This document shows positions 1 through 10,710 of a stretch of 64,000 nt of DNA, piece by piece. Below the pieces are notes generated by a model. That model saw only the letters and a program-made list of their open reading frames with translations, did no database searches and was not told where the DNA came from. A program made the position numbers and the translations under genes. The DNA is from an uncultured Pelagibacteraceae bacterium (GTDB lineage Bacteria; Pseudomonadota; Alphaproteobacteria; Pelagibacterales; Pelagibacteraceae): positions 97,415 through 161,414 of the forward strand of contig CACAWF010000001.1 of assembly GCA_902536085.1 (NCBI GenBank), written 5' to 3'. How positions within the stretch are numbered: the stretch's first letter is position 1; each line of letters opens with the position of its first letter.

Positions 1-630
1 ACCTTCTGCGGGCACTTCTCCTTCAGCACCCTCTGTTGCAGTCTCTTCAGCTGGTTTTTCAGGTTCTTTAATTACTGTCGGTGCTGCTACTGTTGCAACA
101 ACGAAATCTCTATCAGTGATTGTTGGAATTACGTTTTCAGGAAGTTTAACAGATGAAATTTTTATACTTGTACCAATATCTGTCCCAGCTAAATCAACAA
201 CAATTTCATCTGGAATATTTTCTGCAGGACATTTAAGCTCAACTTTTCGTCTTACTATATTTAAAACACCACCTCTTTTTAATCCTGGAGAGTCGGGATG
301 ATTAATAAATTTTACAGGAATTTCTAAAATTATTTTCTTACCTGAGACTATTCTCATGAAATCTATGTGAATTGGTTCCTCAGAAACAACATGAAAAGCT
401 ATGTCTCTTGGAATTACTTTTTCTTTTTTTCCATCTATTTCAAGTTCTAAAACTTTAGATAAAAAAGTATCTGAATTAATTATGTTAGAAATATCTTTTT
501 TATTTATTGAAATATTTTGGTTCGGGTCTTTTCCCCCATACAAAATAGCGGGAATCAAACCCTTCGCTCTTAACTTATTATTTGAACCAGAAGTAAGGTT
601 TTCTCTTTTAGTAGCTTTAAGATTACTCAT
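1..630 (-). CDS. rplY: 50S ribosomal protein L25/Ctc family (C-terminus runs off window start)
   Basis: Reverse-strand translation from ATG at 630: MSNLKATKRENLTSGSNNKLRAKGLIPAILYGGKDPNQN...HPDSPGLKRGGVLNIVRRKVELKCPAENIPDEI; acidic tail EPEKPAEETATEGAEGE. Not in ORF track because it is truncated. Confidence 0.93.
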   Translation of the reverse strand, partial: MSNLKATKRENLTSGSNNKLRAKGLIPAILYGGKDPNQNISINKKDISNIINSDTFLSKVLELEIDGKKEKVIPRDIAFHVVSEEPIHIDFMRIVSGKKIILEIPVKFINHPDSPGLKRGGVLNIVRRKVELKCPAENIPDEIVVDLAGTDIGTSIKISSVKLPENVIPTITDRDFVVATVAAPTVIKEPEKPAEETATEGAEGEVPAEG

Positions 631-677
631 AATTTTATTGTTGCGTGTATAACTCAAGATCCTTACTAAAACAAGTA

Positions 678-1610
678 TTAATTAAACAAATCTGATACCG
701 AATTTGAATTAGCTATTCTTTTAATAGCTTCAGACATTAGTGAGGCAATTGATAACACCTCAATCTTATTATTATTCTTAATTTTTGATGCATTATCAAT
801 TGTATCTGTAATCACTAATTTTTTAATTTTTGAACTTTTTATTTTTTTTACTGCATCACCACTTAATACAGCGTGGGTAATAAAAACGTAAACCTCATTA
901 GCTCCATTTTTTTTCAATGCATTCACAGCATTAACTATTGTGCCACCACTATCAATTATGTCATCTACGATAATACAAGTCTTATTTTTAACATCTCCAA
1001 TAATATTCATAACTTCAGATTTACCTGGAGCAGGTCTTCTTTTATCTATAATTGCCAAGTCTGCTTTTATTCTTGTTGCTAATGCTCTTGTTCTAGCAAC
1101 TCCCCCAACATCTGGCGAAACACATATTAATTTTTTCGAGTTCAATTTTTTTTTTATGTACTTTGCAAATAGAGGAGCTGTATATAAATTATCTACTGGC
1201 ATATCAAAAAAACCCTGAATTTGACCAGCGTGCAAATCAACAGTTACTACTCTGGTAGCTCCAGCATTTGAAATTAAATTGGCAACTACCTTAGCTGAAA
1301 TAGAGGTTCTAGGTGCAACTTTCCTATCTTGTCTAGCATATCCAAAGTAAGGGATTACTGCTGTGATAGTTTTTGCTGATGATCTTTTGAGCGCGTCTAT
1401 AACTAAAAGTAATTCCATAATGTTATCATTCGCTGGATTAGAGGTCGATTGAATTACAAAAACGCTATTGCCTCTTATATTTTCATTTATCTCAATATAG
1501 ATTTCTCCATCGGCAAATCTTCTAATATTTGTATTTATTAGTTTTAGTTTTAAATTTTTTGAAATATCTTTGCTAAGCTTTAAATTGCTAGTTCCAGATA
1601 AAATTTTCAT
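678..1610 (-). CDS. prs: Ribose-phosphate pyrophosphokinase
   Basis: Protein motifs FADGEIYIEI, YFGYARQDRK, VTVDLHAGQIQGFF, CIIVDDIIDSGGT. Confidence 0.97.
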   Translation of the reverse strand: MKILSGTSNLKLSKDISKNLKLKLINTNIRRFADGEIYIEINENIRGNSVFVIQSTSNPANDNIMELLLVIDALKRSSAKTITAVIPYFGYARQDRKVAPRTSISAKVVANLISNAGATRVVTVDLHAGQIQGFFDMPVDNLYTAPLFAKYIKKKLNSKKLICVSPDVGGVARTRALATRIKADLAIIDKRRPAPGKSEVMNIIGDVKNKTCIIVDDIIDSGGTIVNAVNALKKNGANEVYVFITHAVLSGDAVKKIKSSKIKKLVITDTIDNASKIKNNNKIEVLSIASLMSEAIKRIANSNSVSDLFN

Positions 1611-1658
1611 GAAATGTAGCTATTTATACAATTATTTTAATAAGTTTTCAAATTTAAT

Positions 1659-2414
1659 CTAACTTAATCTTATAACGGATATGCACCTTCCGTAGTCACT
1701 TTGTTTTAGCAAAGAGGACCTTCTGTAGCTAAAAAACTTATTTTTTTCTTCAAAAGTATCATAATTAACATGGTCAGTTACTACATTAAGTTCTAAAAGT
1801 CTATCAGCAACGTATTTTCTTAAATTGAACAATTTTTTAAACTTATTCTTATTACTAAAATATTTTATATTTTTTTTTGATTTTGAAATAAATTTTTTAA
1901 AAAAAATTTTATCAACTTCATAATTTTTTTTACCTATACAAGGACCAACAGCTGCGTATATTTTGCTATTTGAATTTATTTTTCTTATTTTAAAAATGGT
2001 ATTTTTTATTATTCCAGAGAAAGCTCCTCTCCAACCAGCGTGTATACAACCTATGATATTATTTTTTATGTCGTAAAGTAATATTGGGACACAATCAGCA
2101 GTAACAACTCCCAAAGCTAAGCCTCTCATTTTTGTAATCATTGCGTCTGAAAAAATTTTCTTTTTTTTGTAATTGCTTTTTTTTATCTCAATAACATTGT
2201 TACTATGTTTTTGATGCATTAAAATTAAGTGATTTTTTTTAATTTTCATTTTTTTGGAAACATAATCTAGGTTTTTAATGACGTTTTTTTTGTTATCCTT
2301 AGAACCTCTTCCGCAATTTAGACCTCTGTATATGCCCCTAGAAAATCCACCTTTTCTAGAAAAAAAACAATGTTTAATACAATTAAATTTTTTTAATTTT
2401 TTGGAAAAAATCAT
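1659..2414 (-). CDS. pgeF: Polyphenol oxidase/purine nucleoside phosphorylase family (YfiH/PgeF)
   Basis: TADCVPILLYD, GCIHAGWRGAFSGI, AAVGPCIG motifs. Confidence 0.9.
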   Translation of the reverse strand: MIFSKKLKKFNCIKHCFFSRKGGFSRGIYRGLNCGRGSKDNKKNVIKNLDYVSKKMKIKKNHLILMHQKHSNNVIEIKKSNYKKKKIFSDAMITKMRGLALGVVTADCVPILLYDIKNNIIGCIHAGWRGAFSGIIKNTIFKIRKINSNSKIYAAVGPCIGKKNYEVDKIFFKKFISKSKKNIKYFSNKNKFKKLFNLRKYVADRLLELNVVTDHVNYDTFEEKNKFFSYRRSSLLKQSDYGRCISVIRLS

Positions 2415-3478
2415 GAATCAAATCCTAAGTATTTTTTTTTCTTAGAGCTCGAAGCTACTATAACCTTAAATAAATCACCCATTAATTTTGGGCTTAAAAT
2501 TCTATTTAATCTTAAATAAAGATTTGCCTTATCTGAAAATCTCATTTTTTTTGCAATTATTTCAGACCTTTCTCTTATTCCCAAATTTTGCAAAAACTGT
2601 CTTTGTGGAATTATCTTTTTAACAATTAAATTATTTTTTAAAAAGAATTCGTTTAATAATGAAAAATTCACATGTGATGTTACATCAGCTTTTCCTAAAT
2701 TATTAAGAATATGATTTTTTTTATGTTTAACAACTGATTGAAGAGTGTTCTGATTATTTGGTTTAATATATCCATAATCTATTATTAACAAACAACCATC
2801 TAAAGTTATTATTTTTTTAATAATTTTTTTGAGTTCTAAGAGTCCATTTTTTGGATACTCGATAAAATTTATATTTTTTAAAGTCGTAAATGAATTTATT
2901 TCTTTTGCATCCTTTATTGAAGCTTTCTTAAAAATTTCTTTAATTTTTAAATTTTTTTCAAGCATGTAATGTTTTTCAAATAATAATTTTTTTTCTCGTT
3001 TGAATTGTTTGATCGGTATCGAGTCAAAAAATTCATTTCCAAAGAAAACGATTGGTCCTTTTTTAATTTTATCCAAATTTTTTAACCATTTAATACTTTT
3101 ATCTTTAATATTTTTTTTTTGTAATTTTTTCATTAAATTACTTATTTCAAATAGATAAATTTTTTTTGCTTCGTTGAATTCGGGGAAATTTTTAAAAACT
3201 TGCAGTAGTGTTCTCATAAGGCTTCCATCTCCAGGCCCCAACTCTACAATATTAAAATTTTTAGGTTTTCCGTAAATTTCCCATGTAGAAACTATCCAAA
3301 TTGCGATCATCTCAGAAAAAAGATTCGATACACCAGGAGCTGTAACAAAGTCTCCCTTCCCCCCAAAAGGTAATTTAGAATTATAATAACCAATCTTTTT
3401 ATCATAAAGTACATTTTGAAAAAATTTATCGACCGGCAATGATCTAGAATTTTTAAAAAATTTTGAGTTAGTTTTCAT
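2411..3478 (-). CDS. MidA/NDUFAF7-family SAM-dependent methyltransferase
   Basis: GDFVTAPGVSNLFSEMIAIW, VELGPGDGSLMRTLL, GNEFFDSIPIKQF; 4-nt overlap with the downstream pgeF-like ORF. Confidence 0.85.
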   Translation of the reverse strand: MKTNSKFFKNSRSLPVDKFFQNVLYDKKIGYYNSKLPFGGKGDFVTAPGVSNLFSEMIAIWIVSTWEIYGKPKNFNIVELGPGDGSLMRTLLQVFKNFPEFNEAKKIYLFEISNLMKKLQKKNIKDKSIKWLKNLDKIKKGPIVFFGNEFFDSIPIKQFKREKKLLFEKHYMLEKNLKIKEIFKKASIKDAKEINSFTTLKNINFIEYPKNGLLELKKIIKKIITLDGCLLIIDYGYIKPNNQNTLQSVVKHKKNHILNNLGKADVTSHVNFSLLNEFFLKNNLIVKKIIPQRQFLQNLGIRERSEIIAKKMRFSDKANLYLRLNRILSPKLMGDLFKVIVASSSKKKKYLGFDS

Positions 3479-4259
3479 TTTTTTTCAAAAAATTTAAAAT
3501 TAACAAACCTGCAAACAACATAAAAATACTCAATAGCGTGCCTAAACTGAATAAACCTAATAAGTAACCTATATGACTATCAGGTTCTCTAAAATATTCA
3601 GAGATCACTCTTAAAATTCCATAAAATACTAAAAAAAGAGCTGAGCATTTTCCAATTTTATAGTTACTTTTGAAAAAGATAATATTTAAAATTACAAATA
3701 AAACTAATCCCTCTAAAATAGCTTCATACAATTGCGATGGATGTCTTGGCAACAAATCAACTGCTGGAAAAATTACACTCCATGGAACTGCAGATGTCTT
3801 TCCTACTAGTTCCCCGTTAATAAAATTTGCAATACGGCCAAGAAAAATTCCAATAGGTGAGACGCAGGCAATTATATCTAACAAGTAAAGAAAATTTAAT
3901 TTTCTTTTAAGAGAAAAAAGATACGTCCCAACTATTATACCAATTAAAGCTCCGTGAAACGACATACCACCCTCCCAAATTTTTAGTATTTCTAGTGGTT
4001 GTGCGATATAGTATTTTGAATTGTAGAATATTACGTATCCAAGTCGACCTCCTATAATTAATGAAATTATCAGGTAAGTAATTAAGTCGTCAAAATCATT
4101 TAAACTTAATTTTTCTCTTAACGCAGAGGATTTTTTTACAAGAATCTTCCTACCGTACCACCATCCAATTAATATTCCAAAAACGTATGCTAGAGAGTAC
4201 CATCTGATAGATATAAATCCAAAATTGATAAGAATTGGGTCTAAATTATGGGTAAACAT
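3468..4259 (-). CDS. lgt: Prolipoprotein diacylglyceryl transferase
   Basis: GGMSFHGALIG, GRIANFINGELVGK, RHPSQLYEA. Confidence 0.96.
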   Translation of the reverse strand: MFTHNLDPILINFGFISIRWYSLAYVFGILIGWWYGRKILVKKSSALREKLSLNDFDDLITYLIISLIIGGRLGYVIFYNSKYYIAQPLEILKIWEGGMSFHGALIGIIVGTYLFSLKRKLNFLYLLDIIACVSPIGIFLGRIANFINGELVGKTSAVPWSVIFPAVDLLPRHPSQLYEAILEGLVLFVILNIIFFKSNYKIGKCSALFLVFYGILRVISEYFREPDSHIGYLLGLFSLGTLLSIFMLFAGLLILNFLKKNEN

Positions 4260-4310
4260 GATTTATTATATCACATTTGAATTTATCCTGCCTATCAAAT
4301 AAGATAAGAC

Positions 4311-4541
4311 ATGCAGAAATCAGAAAAAATTTTTAAAATATTATCTAATCTTCTTGAAAATGGTATTTTGACTTCAAAAGATATACAAAAAGAAATATCT
4401 ACTAATTTCAAATTTAAAAAAGATAAGATAATTAATAACCTGGAGCTTGTTTCTAGAAAAGAATTTGAAGTATTAAAAAAAATTGTTCAAAAACAAGAGG
4501 AAACTCTTAAAAAATTGCAAAAAAAAAAATCAAAGCGGTAA
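4311..4541 (+). CDS. ubiK: UbiK-like accessory factor (BMFP domain)
   Basis: Short protein with C-terminal VSRKEFEVLKKIVQKQEETLKKLQ coiled coil typical of YqiC/UbiK. Confidence 0.75.
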   Translation: MQKSEKIFKILSNLLENGILTSKDIQKEISTNFKFKKDKIINNLELVSRKEFEVLKKIVQKQEETLKKLQKKKSKR

Positions 4542-5846
4542 AGAAATTTTTACTTGCAAACCACTAAACTTACTTTTGCCAAGCTGTATACTGCCTCCAT
4601 GTGAATTAATAATATCTTCGACTATTGCAAGACCTAGTCCAACTCCTGACTTATTTAGACTTCTGCTTTTGTCTAGTCTAAAGAAGGGTTTAAAAACATT
4701 TTTATATTGCTCTTCTGGGATACCTGGCCCATCATCTTCGAATATTATCAAAGCTCGATTAGAACTTTTTTGAGTTTTTATAGCTATTTTCTTTCCATAA
4801 GTTAGACTATTTTGTATTATATTTTCGAACGATCTTTTCAATGCTAATGGCCTACATTTTAAAATAATTTCATCATTATATGTAATTGATAAATTTGAGT
4901 GATTGAAATTTTCTTTAATTTCATTAATCAGTTTTGTTAATTGTACTTCAGTTGTAACCTCTTGCGCTTGAGTTTTTGCAAATTGAAGATAATCATTTAA
5001 CATTTTCTCCATTTCATCAATATCTTTAGACATTTTTTTGGATAATTCTTTTTGATCTATCATTGCCAATTGTAATTTTAGTCTTGTCAAAGGAGTTCTC
5101 AAATCATGACTTATACCTGAAAGCATTTCAGATCTTTGATTTAAGTGACGATTAATTCTTTTAGCCATTCTATCAAATTCATAGGCAGCTTTCCTAATTT
5201 CTTGGGCACCAGAAGGTCTAAAATCATTCACATAGTCACCCTTTCCAAATTTTTCTGCAGCTTTTGCTAGCTTAACAAGAGGTCTAGTTTGATTTTTAAG
5301 AAATATCAGAGCGATAATAATTAATACTATTGATGGAAGAGTTGTCCATAATACAAACAACCTAACAGAAGAAGCTGATACCATTTCTTTGGGAACAATG
5401 AAGTTAATGACTTCATCATTTGAATTGATTTTAATTTCAACTGCATTTTTAAACTTAGATGTGCTGAACCAATAGTTGTTATTTCCAAAAGATGATTTCA
5501 ATTCTCTTCTTAACGATCTATCCATTGGACTGAATTTTCTTTCTCCAGAAATATTTGGTAATTTTTCTCTATTGATGCCTATTTCGAAGTTGAAATTGTT
5601 CTTATAACTGTCAGTTAAAAAATCTAATTTTTTCTTATCATTTCTGTAAACTTCTTCAATAGTTTTAAGTTGAGCAACTAAAGCTCGTGTTGTATTCTTA
5701 TTTGCCTTAATCCAAATACTATCATAAAAAACAATTGTTATTATCAATTGAAGAATTATTGTTGGTGCGGCAACAATAATTAACGCTCTATAGAATAATC
5801 TTTTAGGCAAAATAATTTTAATAAACTTATTCAATCCAGAGAACAT
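4530..5846 (-). CDS. Sensor histidine kinase, EnvZ-like (HAMP, HisKA, HATPase)
   Basis: GISHDLRTPLTRLKLQL H-box; EDDGPGIPEE and GVGLGLAIVEDIINSHGG ATPase boxes. Confidence 0.93.
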   Translation of the reverse strand: MFSGLNKFIKIILPKRLFYRALIIVAAPTIILQLIITIVFYDSIWIKANKNTTRALVAQLKTIEEVYRNDKKKLDFLTDSYKNNFNFEIGINREKLPNISGERKFSPMDRSLRRELKSSFGNNNYWFSTSKFKNAVEIKINSNDEVINFIVPKEMVSASSVRLFVLWTTLPSIVLIIIALIFLKNQTRPLVKLAKAAEKFGKGDYVNDFRPSGAQEIRKAAYEFDRMAKRINRHLNQRSEMLSGISHDLRTPLTRLKLQLAMIDQKELSKKMSKDIDEMEKMLNDYLQFAKTQAQEVTTEVQLTKLINEIKENFNHSNLSITYNDEIILKCRPLALKRSFENIIQNSLTYGKKIAIKTQKSSNRALIIFEDDGPGIPEEQYKNVFKPFFRLDKSRSLNKSGVGLGLAIVEDIINSHGGSIQLGKSKFSGLQVKISLPL

Positions 5847-6504
5847 AGCCTGCTCCTCTTATAGTTTGTAAATACTTTGGATTTTTTGGAGTATTTTCCA
5901 ACTTTTGTCTAAGTCTAGTTATCATTACATCAATAGATCTTTCTTGAGTAATGCCAGATATTTTACCTATTTCTTCACGAGAAAAAGTTTTACCTGGATT
6001 TGATATCATTTCTATAAGCACTTTTTTTTCAGAATTGTTAATTTTTTTTATTTTTTCTTTCAAAATGATTGTCATTTTACTTAAATTAATTTGTGCTTCC
6101 CCAACACTATGCGTACTATTTAAATTAATTTTATTTTCATTTTTAATAATGTTTTTTATTCTAAGAAGTAATTCTTTAGGCTCGAAAGGTTTTCCAATAT
6201 AGTCATCAGCTCCAAGCTCAAGTCCTTTTATTCTATTCTCAACTTCTCCTTTAGCGGTCAGTAAAATAATAGGAACTTTTATCCTTTTTTTTATATCTTT
6301 TGTTAATTCGTATCCATTTTGTCCGGGCATCATTACATCTAAAATAAGTATATCAAATTTTAAATATTCTAATTTTTTTTTTGCATCCTCGGCATTTTCA
6401 GCAGTGGAAACAATATAATGATTATCTGATAGATAATCTTTAAGAAGTCCACGAATTCTATCGTCATCGTCAACTACTAAAATATGTAATTTATTATTTT
6501 CCAT
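5827..6504 (-). CDS. OmpR-family response regulator (PetR-like)
   Basis: ILVVDDDDRIR, LDVMMPGQNGYE, LTAKGE; winged-helix C-terminus VMITRLRQKLE...IRGAGYVL. Confidence 0.92.
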   Translation of the reverse strand: MENNKLHILVVDDDDRIRGLLKDYLSDNHYIVSTAENAEDAKKKLEYLKFDILILDVMMPGQNGYELTKDIKKRIKVPIILLTAKGEVENRIKGLELGADDYIGKPFEPKELLLRIKNIIKNENKINLNSTHSVGEAQINLSKMTIILKEKIKKINNSEKKVLIEMISNPGKTFSREEIGKISGITQERSIDVMITRLRQKLENTPKNPKYLQTIRGAGYVLWIE

Positions 6505-6934
6505 TTATTATTCTTTTTAAAACATCTTTAAATTTAATAACCGAGTCTGATCCTGAGTTTTTCAGAGCGTTGAATATTCTTTTTTTTTGAGAATTATATA
6601 CAACGTCAAAAAAAACTTTTCCTTCTTTATCTAAAAATAAATTTTTTTTTCTAGTATCATTTTCATCTTGCACCTGCTTTATCATTTTGGACTTAATTAA
6701 GTCTCTTAAAACTCTGTTTAAACTTTGTTTAGTAACTTTTAACTTAAATATTAGTTCCCCTAGATTAATTCCTGGATTTCTCTCAATCAAATGTAATGCT
6801 CGTAAATGAGCAGGACCAAAAAATCTTTTAGATAAAATCTCCCTCGGGTCTAAAAAGGTCTCTCTATAAGCATAATAGAGTAGTTGAATAAATTCTTTAA
6901 TTTGATCATCTTTAAGATAAAGTAAATCTTTCAT
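6494..6934 (-). CDS. MarR-family transcriptional regulator (PetP-like)
   Basis: Winged-helix ...LIFKLKVTKQSLNRVLRDLIKSKMIKQVQDENDTRKKNLFLDKEG; overlaps the response regulator as in petP-petR loci. Confidence 0.85.
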   Translation of the reverse strand: MKDLLYLKDDQIKEFIQLLYYAYRETFLDPREILSKRFFGPAHLRALHLIERNPGINLGELIFKLKVTKQSLNRVLRDLIKSKMIKQVQDENDTRKKNLFLDKEGKVFFDVVYNSQKKRIFNALKNSGSDSVIKFKDVLKRIINGK

Positions 6935-7010
6935 AATGGTAAGTTATATTGACTTATCCCAATTTGGAATATACTTTTTTAATAAAAAAAAATCTATATA
7001 TTTACATCTA

Positions 7011-7898
7011 ATGGAAAGTATACCTTACGACAAAAGATCAGGTAAAATTTGGTTCAACGGGATCACTGTTGATTGGAAAGACGCAAATATTCACATTTTA
7101 AATCATGGACTGCACTATGCAAGTTGTGTTTTCGAAGGTGAACGAGTTTATGATGGTGAAATCTTTAAATTAGAGGAACATACCGAGAGATTATTTTATT
7201 CAGCTAAAAGAATGGGCATCGATGTTCCTTATTCACAAAAAGAAATTAATGATGCTTGTAAAAAAATTGTTAACATCCAAAAAGTTCAAAATGGATACGT
7301 TAGACCCCTTATCTGGAGAGGGAGTGAAATGATGGCTATTTCAGCACAAAAAAATAAAATTCATGTTGCGGTTGCAACTTGGGAGTGGGGATCTTACTTT
7401 GATCCTAAATTAAAACTTAATGGAATAAAACTAAATATTTCTAGTTGGAGAAGGCCTGCACCAAATACTATACCTTGGGATACCAAAGCAGCTGGTTTAT
7501 ATATGATTTGTACTTTATCAAAACATGAAGCAGAGGCAAAAGGATTTACTGACTCATTAATGTTAGATCATGAAGGAAATATTGCAGAAGCAACAGGTGC
7601 AAATGTTTTCTTTAAAAGTAAAAATGGAGATCTTCATACTCCAATACCTGACTCTTTTCTAGATGGCATAACTAGACGTGAAGTAATTAAGATTGCTAAA
7701 TCTAAAGGAATAAAAGTAATTCAGAGAAAAATCAAACCAGATGAGATGAAAGTATTTGTTGGCTGTTTTTTGACAGGGACTGCTGCAGAAGTAACACCCG
7801 TTTCTCAAATTAATGAATACAAATTTAAGGTTTGTAACTTAATTTCTAGTTTAGATGATGCATATCAGAAATTAGTCAGAAAAGATACCGCCGCTTAA
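7011..7898 (+). CDS. ilvE: Branched-chain amino acid aminotransferase
   Basis: MESIPYDKRSGKIWFNG...HGLHYASCVFEGERVYDGEIFKLEEH...EATGANVFF. ORF opens at 6936; 7011 is the likely start by family N-terminus. Confidence 0.92.
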   Translation: MESIPYDKRSGKIWFNGITVDWKDANIHILNHGLHYASCVFEGERVYDGEIFKLEEHTERLFYSAKRMGIDVPYSQKEINDACKKIVNIQKVQNGYVRPLIWRGSEMMAISAQKNKIHVAVATWEWGSYFDPKLKLNGIKLNISSWRRPAPNTIPWDTKAAGLYMICTLSKHEAEAKGFTDSLMLDHEGNIAEATGANVFFKSKNGDLHTPIPDSFLDGITRREVIKIAKSKGIKVIQRKIKPDEMKVFVGCFLTGTAAEVTPVSQINEYKFKVCNLISSLDDAYQKLVRKDTAA

Positions 7899-8479
7899 TC
7901 TTTTTTGTCCTCATTTATTGCGTGATCAATGCCTTTTCTGAGATAGTCGTATCCAGTGTACAACGTTAAGAAAGCAGATAACCACAGTAAAATGATTCCT
8001 ATTGTTTGTGCATTATAATCTTGAAAATTTAAAATTTTATTTCCTATATCTCCAGTAAGCAAAATTGCAATAGAAGTCATTTGAATAAAAGTTTTCATTT
8101 TTGCTAAGCTTGTTACTTGCATAATAATTTTTCCTTTTGCTAAAAATTCTCTAAGTCCTGATACTAAGATCTCTCTGGTTAAAATAATTACTGCAGCTAT
8201 TACTTCATAGTTTTTTATTGTTCCATTCATAACAAGTAATATAAGTGCAGCTGCAACAAGTATTTTGTCTGCAATAGGATCTAAAAGTTCACCTAACTTG
8301 GATTCCTCTTTAAAAAATCGCGCCAATAAACCATCTAAATAGTCTGTAAAACTAGCTAGCACAAATAAAAAAAAAGGTATTAAATCTCCAAAAAAACCAG
8401 GAATAAAAAAAGCAATAACAAAAATCGGTACAATAATTATTCTGCCAATTGTCAATATGTTTGGTATTTTTAATTTCAT
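7895..8479 (-). CDS. pgsA: CDP-diacylglycerol-glycerol-3-phosphate 3-phosphatidyltransferase
   Basis: MKLKIPNILTIGRIIIVP; CDP-alcohol phosphotransferase motif DYLDGLLARFFKEESKLGELLDPIADK. Confidence 0.95.
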   Translation of the reverse strand: MKLKIPNILTIGRIIIVPIFVIAFFIPGFFGDLIPFFLFVLASFTDYLDGLLARFFKEESKLGELLDPIADKILVAAALILLVMNGTIKNYEVIAAVIILTREILVSGLREFLAKGKIIMQVTSLAKMKTFIQMTSIAILLTGDIGNKILNFQDYNAQTIGIILLWLSAFLTLYTGYDYLRKGIDHAINEDKKD

Positions 8480-10318
8480 TTATTCGTGAAAATAATCATA
8501 TATTTTCTTTGCTATACTGTCTTCTATTCCTTCCACTGATTTTAAATCATCAAAGCTTGCAGATTCAACGGCACGTGCTGACCCAAAATGATTTAATAAA
8601 GCTCTTTTCCTTTGTTTCCCAATCCCTTGGATTTGATCTAACAATGATTTACTGAGGTTTCTCTTTCTTTTGGCTCTATGAGTACTTATAGCAAATCTAT
8701 GAGCTTCATCTCGTAGTCTTTGTACGAAAAATAGTAATGGATCGTTTCTTTCTAAAATATATTCTTTGCTATTATAATAGATTTTTTCCTCTCCAGCATT
8801 TCTTCTTTTACCCTTCGCCACTGCTAAAATTGGTAAGTCGTGCAATCCTAATTCATTTAGAACTTCTCTAGACACAGAATATTGTCCTTTTCCACCATCT
8901 ATCATAATTAAATCTGGCAATGACAGAGAACCAGATTTTTCTTTAATAGCTTTTGAAAATCTTCTAAATAAAACTTCTTTCATCATCCCATAGTCATCAT
9001 TTTTGACTTTTTCATCTTTAATATTGAATTTCCTATATCTTTTCTTAATAAAACCTTCATTACTAAAACAAATTAATGATCCAACGGAGTCACTTCCCTG
9101 AATGTGGCTATTATCGTAAACTTCTATCAATTCTATATTGTTATTAATATTAAATTTAGCTGCTAACTCCTCTATAAGATTATTGTTTGTATCAGATTGA
9201 ACGAGTTTTTGTTTTAAAGATTGTTTTGCATTTTTCTCTGCAAGACTAGAAATACTTATCTCATTTTTACTTTTTGCTAGCTTAATAATAATATCTTTTT
9301 TATCCTTGTCGGAGAATGTTTTTTCAATAAGTTTTTTATCTTTGACCTCACAATTAGTTAATATTAGTCTAGGAATAGTTTTATTTTCATAAAATTGGGA
9401 TATAAAAGAACTTATTATATCTTCTACACTGTCATCTGGATCATGTTTAGGATAAAAAGCCTGATTACCCCAGTTTTGTTTTGACCTAAAAAAAAACACT
9501 TGCACACATGTTTTTCCTGTTTCTTTATAAATACTGATAACATCAGCTTCTGTTAAATTTGTTTGATTTATTTTTTGAGAGGTTTGTATTTGAGTTAATG
9601 CTTTTATTCTATCTCTAGCTATAGCTGCTTTCTCATAATCCAATTCTTTACTAGCTTTTTCCATTTCTTTGGATAAGTTTTTCTGAATTCTTCTAGATTT
9701 ACCTGAAATAAAATCAATAGCATCTGCAACTGAAGATTCGTAATCTTTTTCATTTATGTGTCCAACACATGGAGCAGAGCATCTTTTAATTTGGTATAAG
9801 ATACATGGTCTCTCTCTATTTTTGAAAACAGTGTCATCACAGACTCTCAAAAGAAAAATTTTTTGTAAAATTTTTATTGTCCAATTAGCAGAACCAATCG
9901 ATGCAAATGGACCAAAATAATATCCTGTCTTTGATTTTTTACCTCTTAACTTTGTAAGTTGTGGCCACTTATCTTTATCACCAATGTAAATATATGGAAA
10001 AGATTTGTCATCTCGCAAAAGTATGTTGTAACGAGGTTTATGTTTTTTTATTAAATTTGCTTCCAATAGTAGAGCCTCGCTTTCATTACTTGTAGTAGTA
10101 GTTTCAAGATTATGTGTAAGTGAAAGCATTCTTTCAGTTCTAATAGGAAGATTAGACTCAGTGACATAACTTTTGAGTCTATTTGGTATATTTTTAGCTT
10201 TACCAATATATAGAATTTCACCAGTGGAACTAATCATTTTATAAACACCGGGGTTTTTTGGTATTAGTGGTATTTTTTCTTTTATTACTTTTTTTCCTAA
10301 CTCTAAACTATTAATCAT
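8480..10318 (-). CDS. uvrC: Excinuclease ABC subunit C
   Basis: GIY-YIG domain [47 protein letters not shown]-terminal HhH. Confidence 0.97.
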   Translation of the reverse strand: MINSLELGKKVIKEKIPLIPKNPGVYKMISSTGEILYIGKAKNIPNRLKSYVTESNLPIRTERMLSLTHNLETTTTSNESEALLLEANLIKKHKPRYNILLRDDKSFPYIYIGDKDKWPQLTKLRGKKSKTGYYFGPFASIGSANWTIKILQKIFLLRVCDDTVFKNRERPCILYQIKRCSAPCVGHINEKDYESSVADAIDFISGKSRRIQKNLSKEMEKASKELDYEKAAIARDRIKALTQIQTSQKINQTNLTEADVISIYKETGKTCVQVFFFRSKQNWGNQAFYPKHDPDDSVEDIISSFISQFYENKTIPRLILTNCEVKDKKLIEKTFSDKDKKDIIIKLAKSKNEISISSLAEKNAKQSLKQKLVQSDTNNNLIEELAAKFNINNNIELIEVYDNSHIQGSDSVGSLICFSNEGFIKKRYRKFNIKDEKVKNDDYGMMKEVLFRRFSKAIKEKSGSLSLPDLIMIDGGKGQYSVSREVLNELGLHDLPILAVAKGKRRNAGEEKIYYNSKEYILERNDPLLFFVQRLRDEAHRFAISTHRAKRKRNLSKSLLDQIQGIGKQRKRALLNHFGSARAVESASFDDLKSVEGIEDSIAKKIYDYFHE

Positions 10319-10710
10319 ACTTTTGATTTTGATACCTCGATGCCAACTGATTTAGTTTTCTTTAAGATTTCTAACTTTTCTATCTTAAGATTAATCTTTT
10401 TAACAAGTTTATTTCTAAATATCATATTAAAAATATTTTCTGCTAAGTCTTCAAGTAACTCGTAATGTTTTAGGTACGTAATTTTCTCAATTTTACTAAC
10501 AATTTCCTCATAATTAAGTATTGAATTCAAATCTTTGTTATTTGGAGTCACATATGGATTTGTCAAAATTTCAATATTAAATTTTACTCTTTGTCTCTTT
10601 TTTTTCTCAAAGTTGTGTATTCCTATTGAAATATTTAAGATTAAATCTTTTATAATTACTTTTCTTTTATATCTAAATTTTTCTTTTTTCTTAAATTTAA
10701 TTATTTTCAT
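10315..10710 (-). CDS. folB: Dihydroneopterin aldolase (FolB-like)
   Basis: [43 protein letters not shown]...[12 protein letters not shown]. Confidence 0.82.
   Translation of the reverse strand: MKIIKFKKKEKFRYKRKVIIKDLILNISIGIHNFEKKKRQRVKFNIEILTNPYVTPNNKDLNSILNYEEIVSKIEKITYLKHYELLEDLAENIFNMIFRNKLVKKINLKIEKLEILKKTKSVGIEVSKSKV

Noticed and set aside
116-652. Plus-strand ORFs 116-301 and 401-652
   Set aside because: Antisense to the convincing L25 reading frame (630 to 1, minus strand).
873-1218. Plus-strand ORFs 873-1082 and 940-1218
   Set aside because: Antisense shadows of prs.
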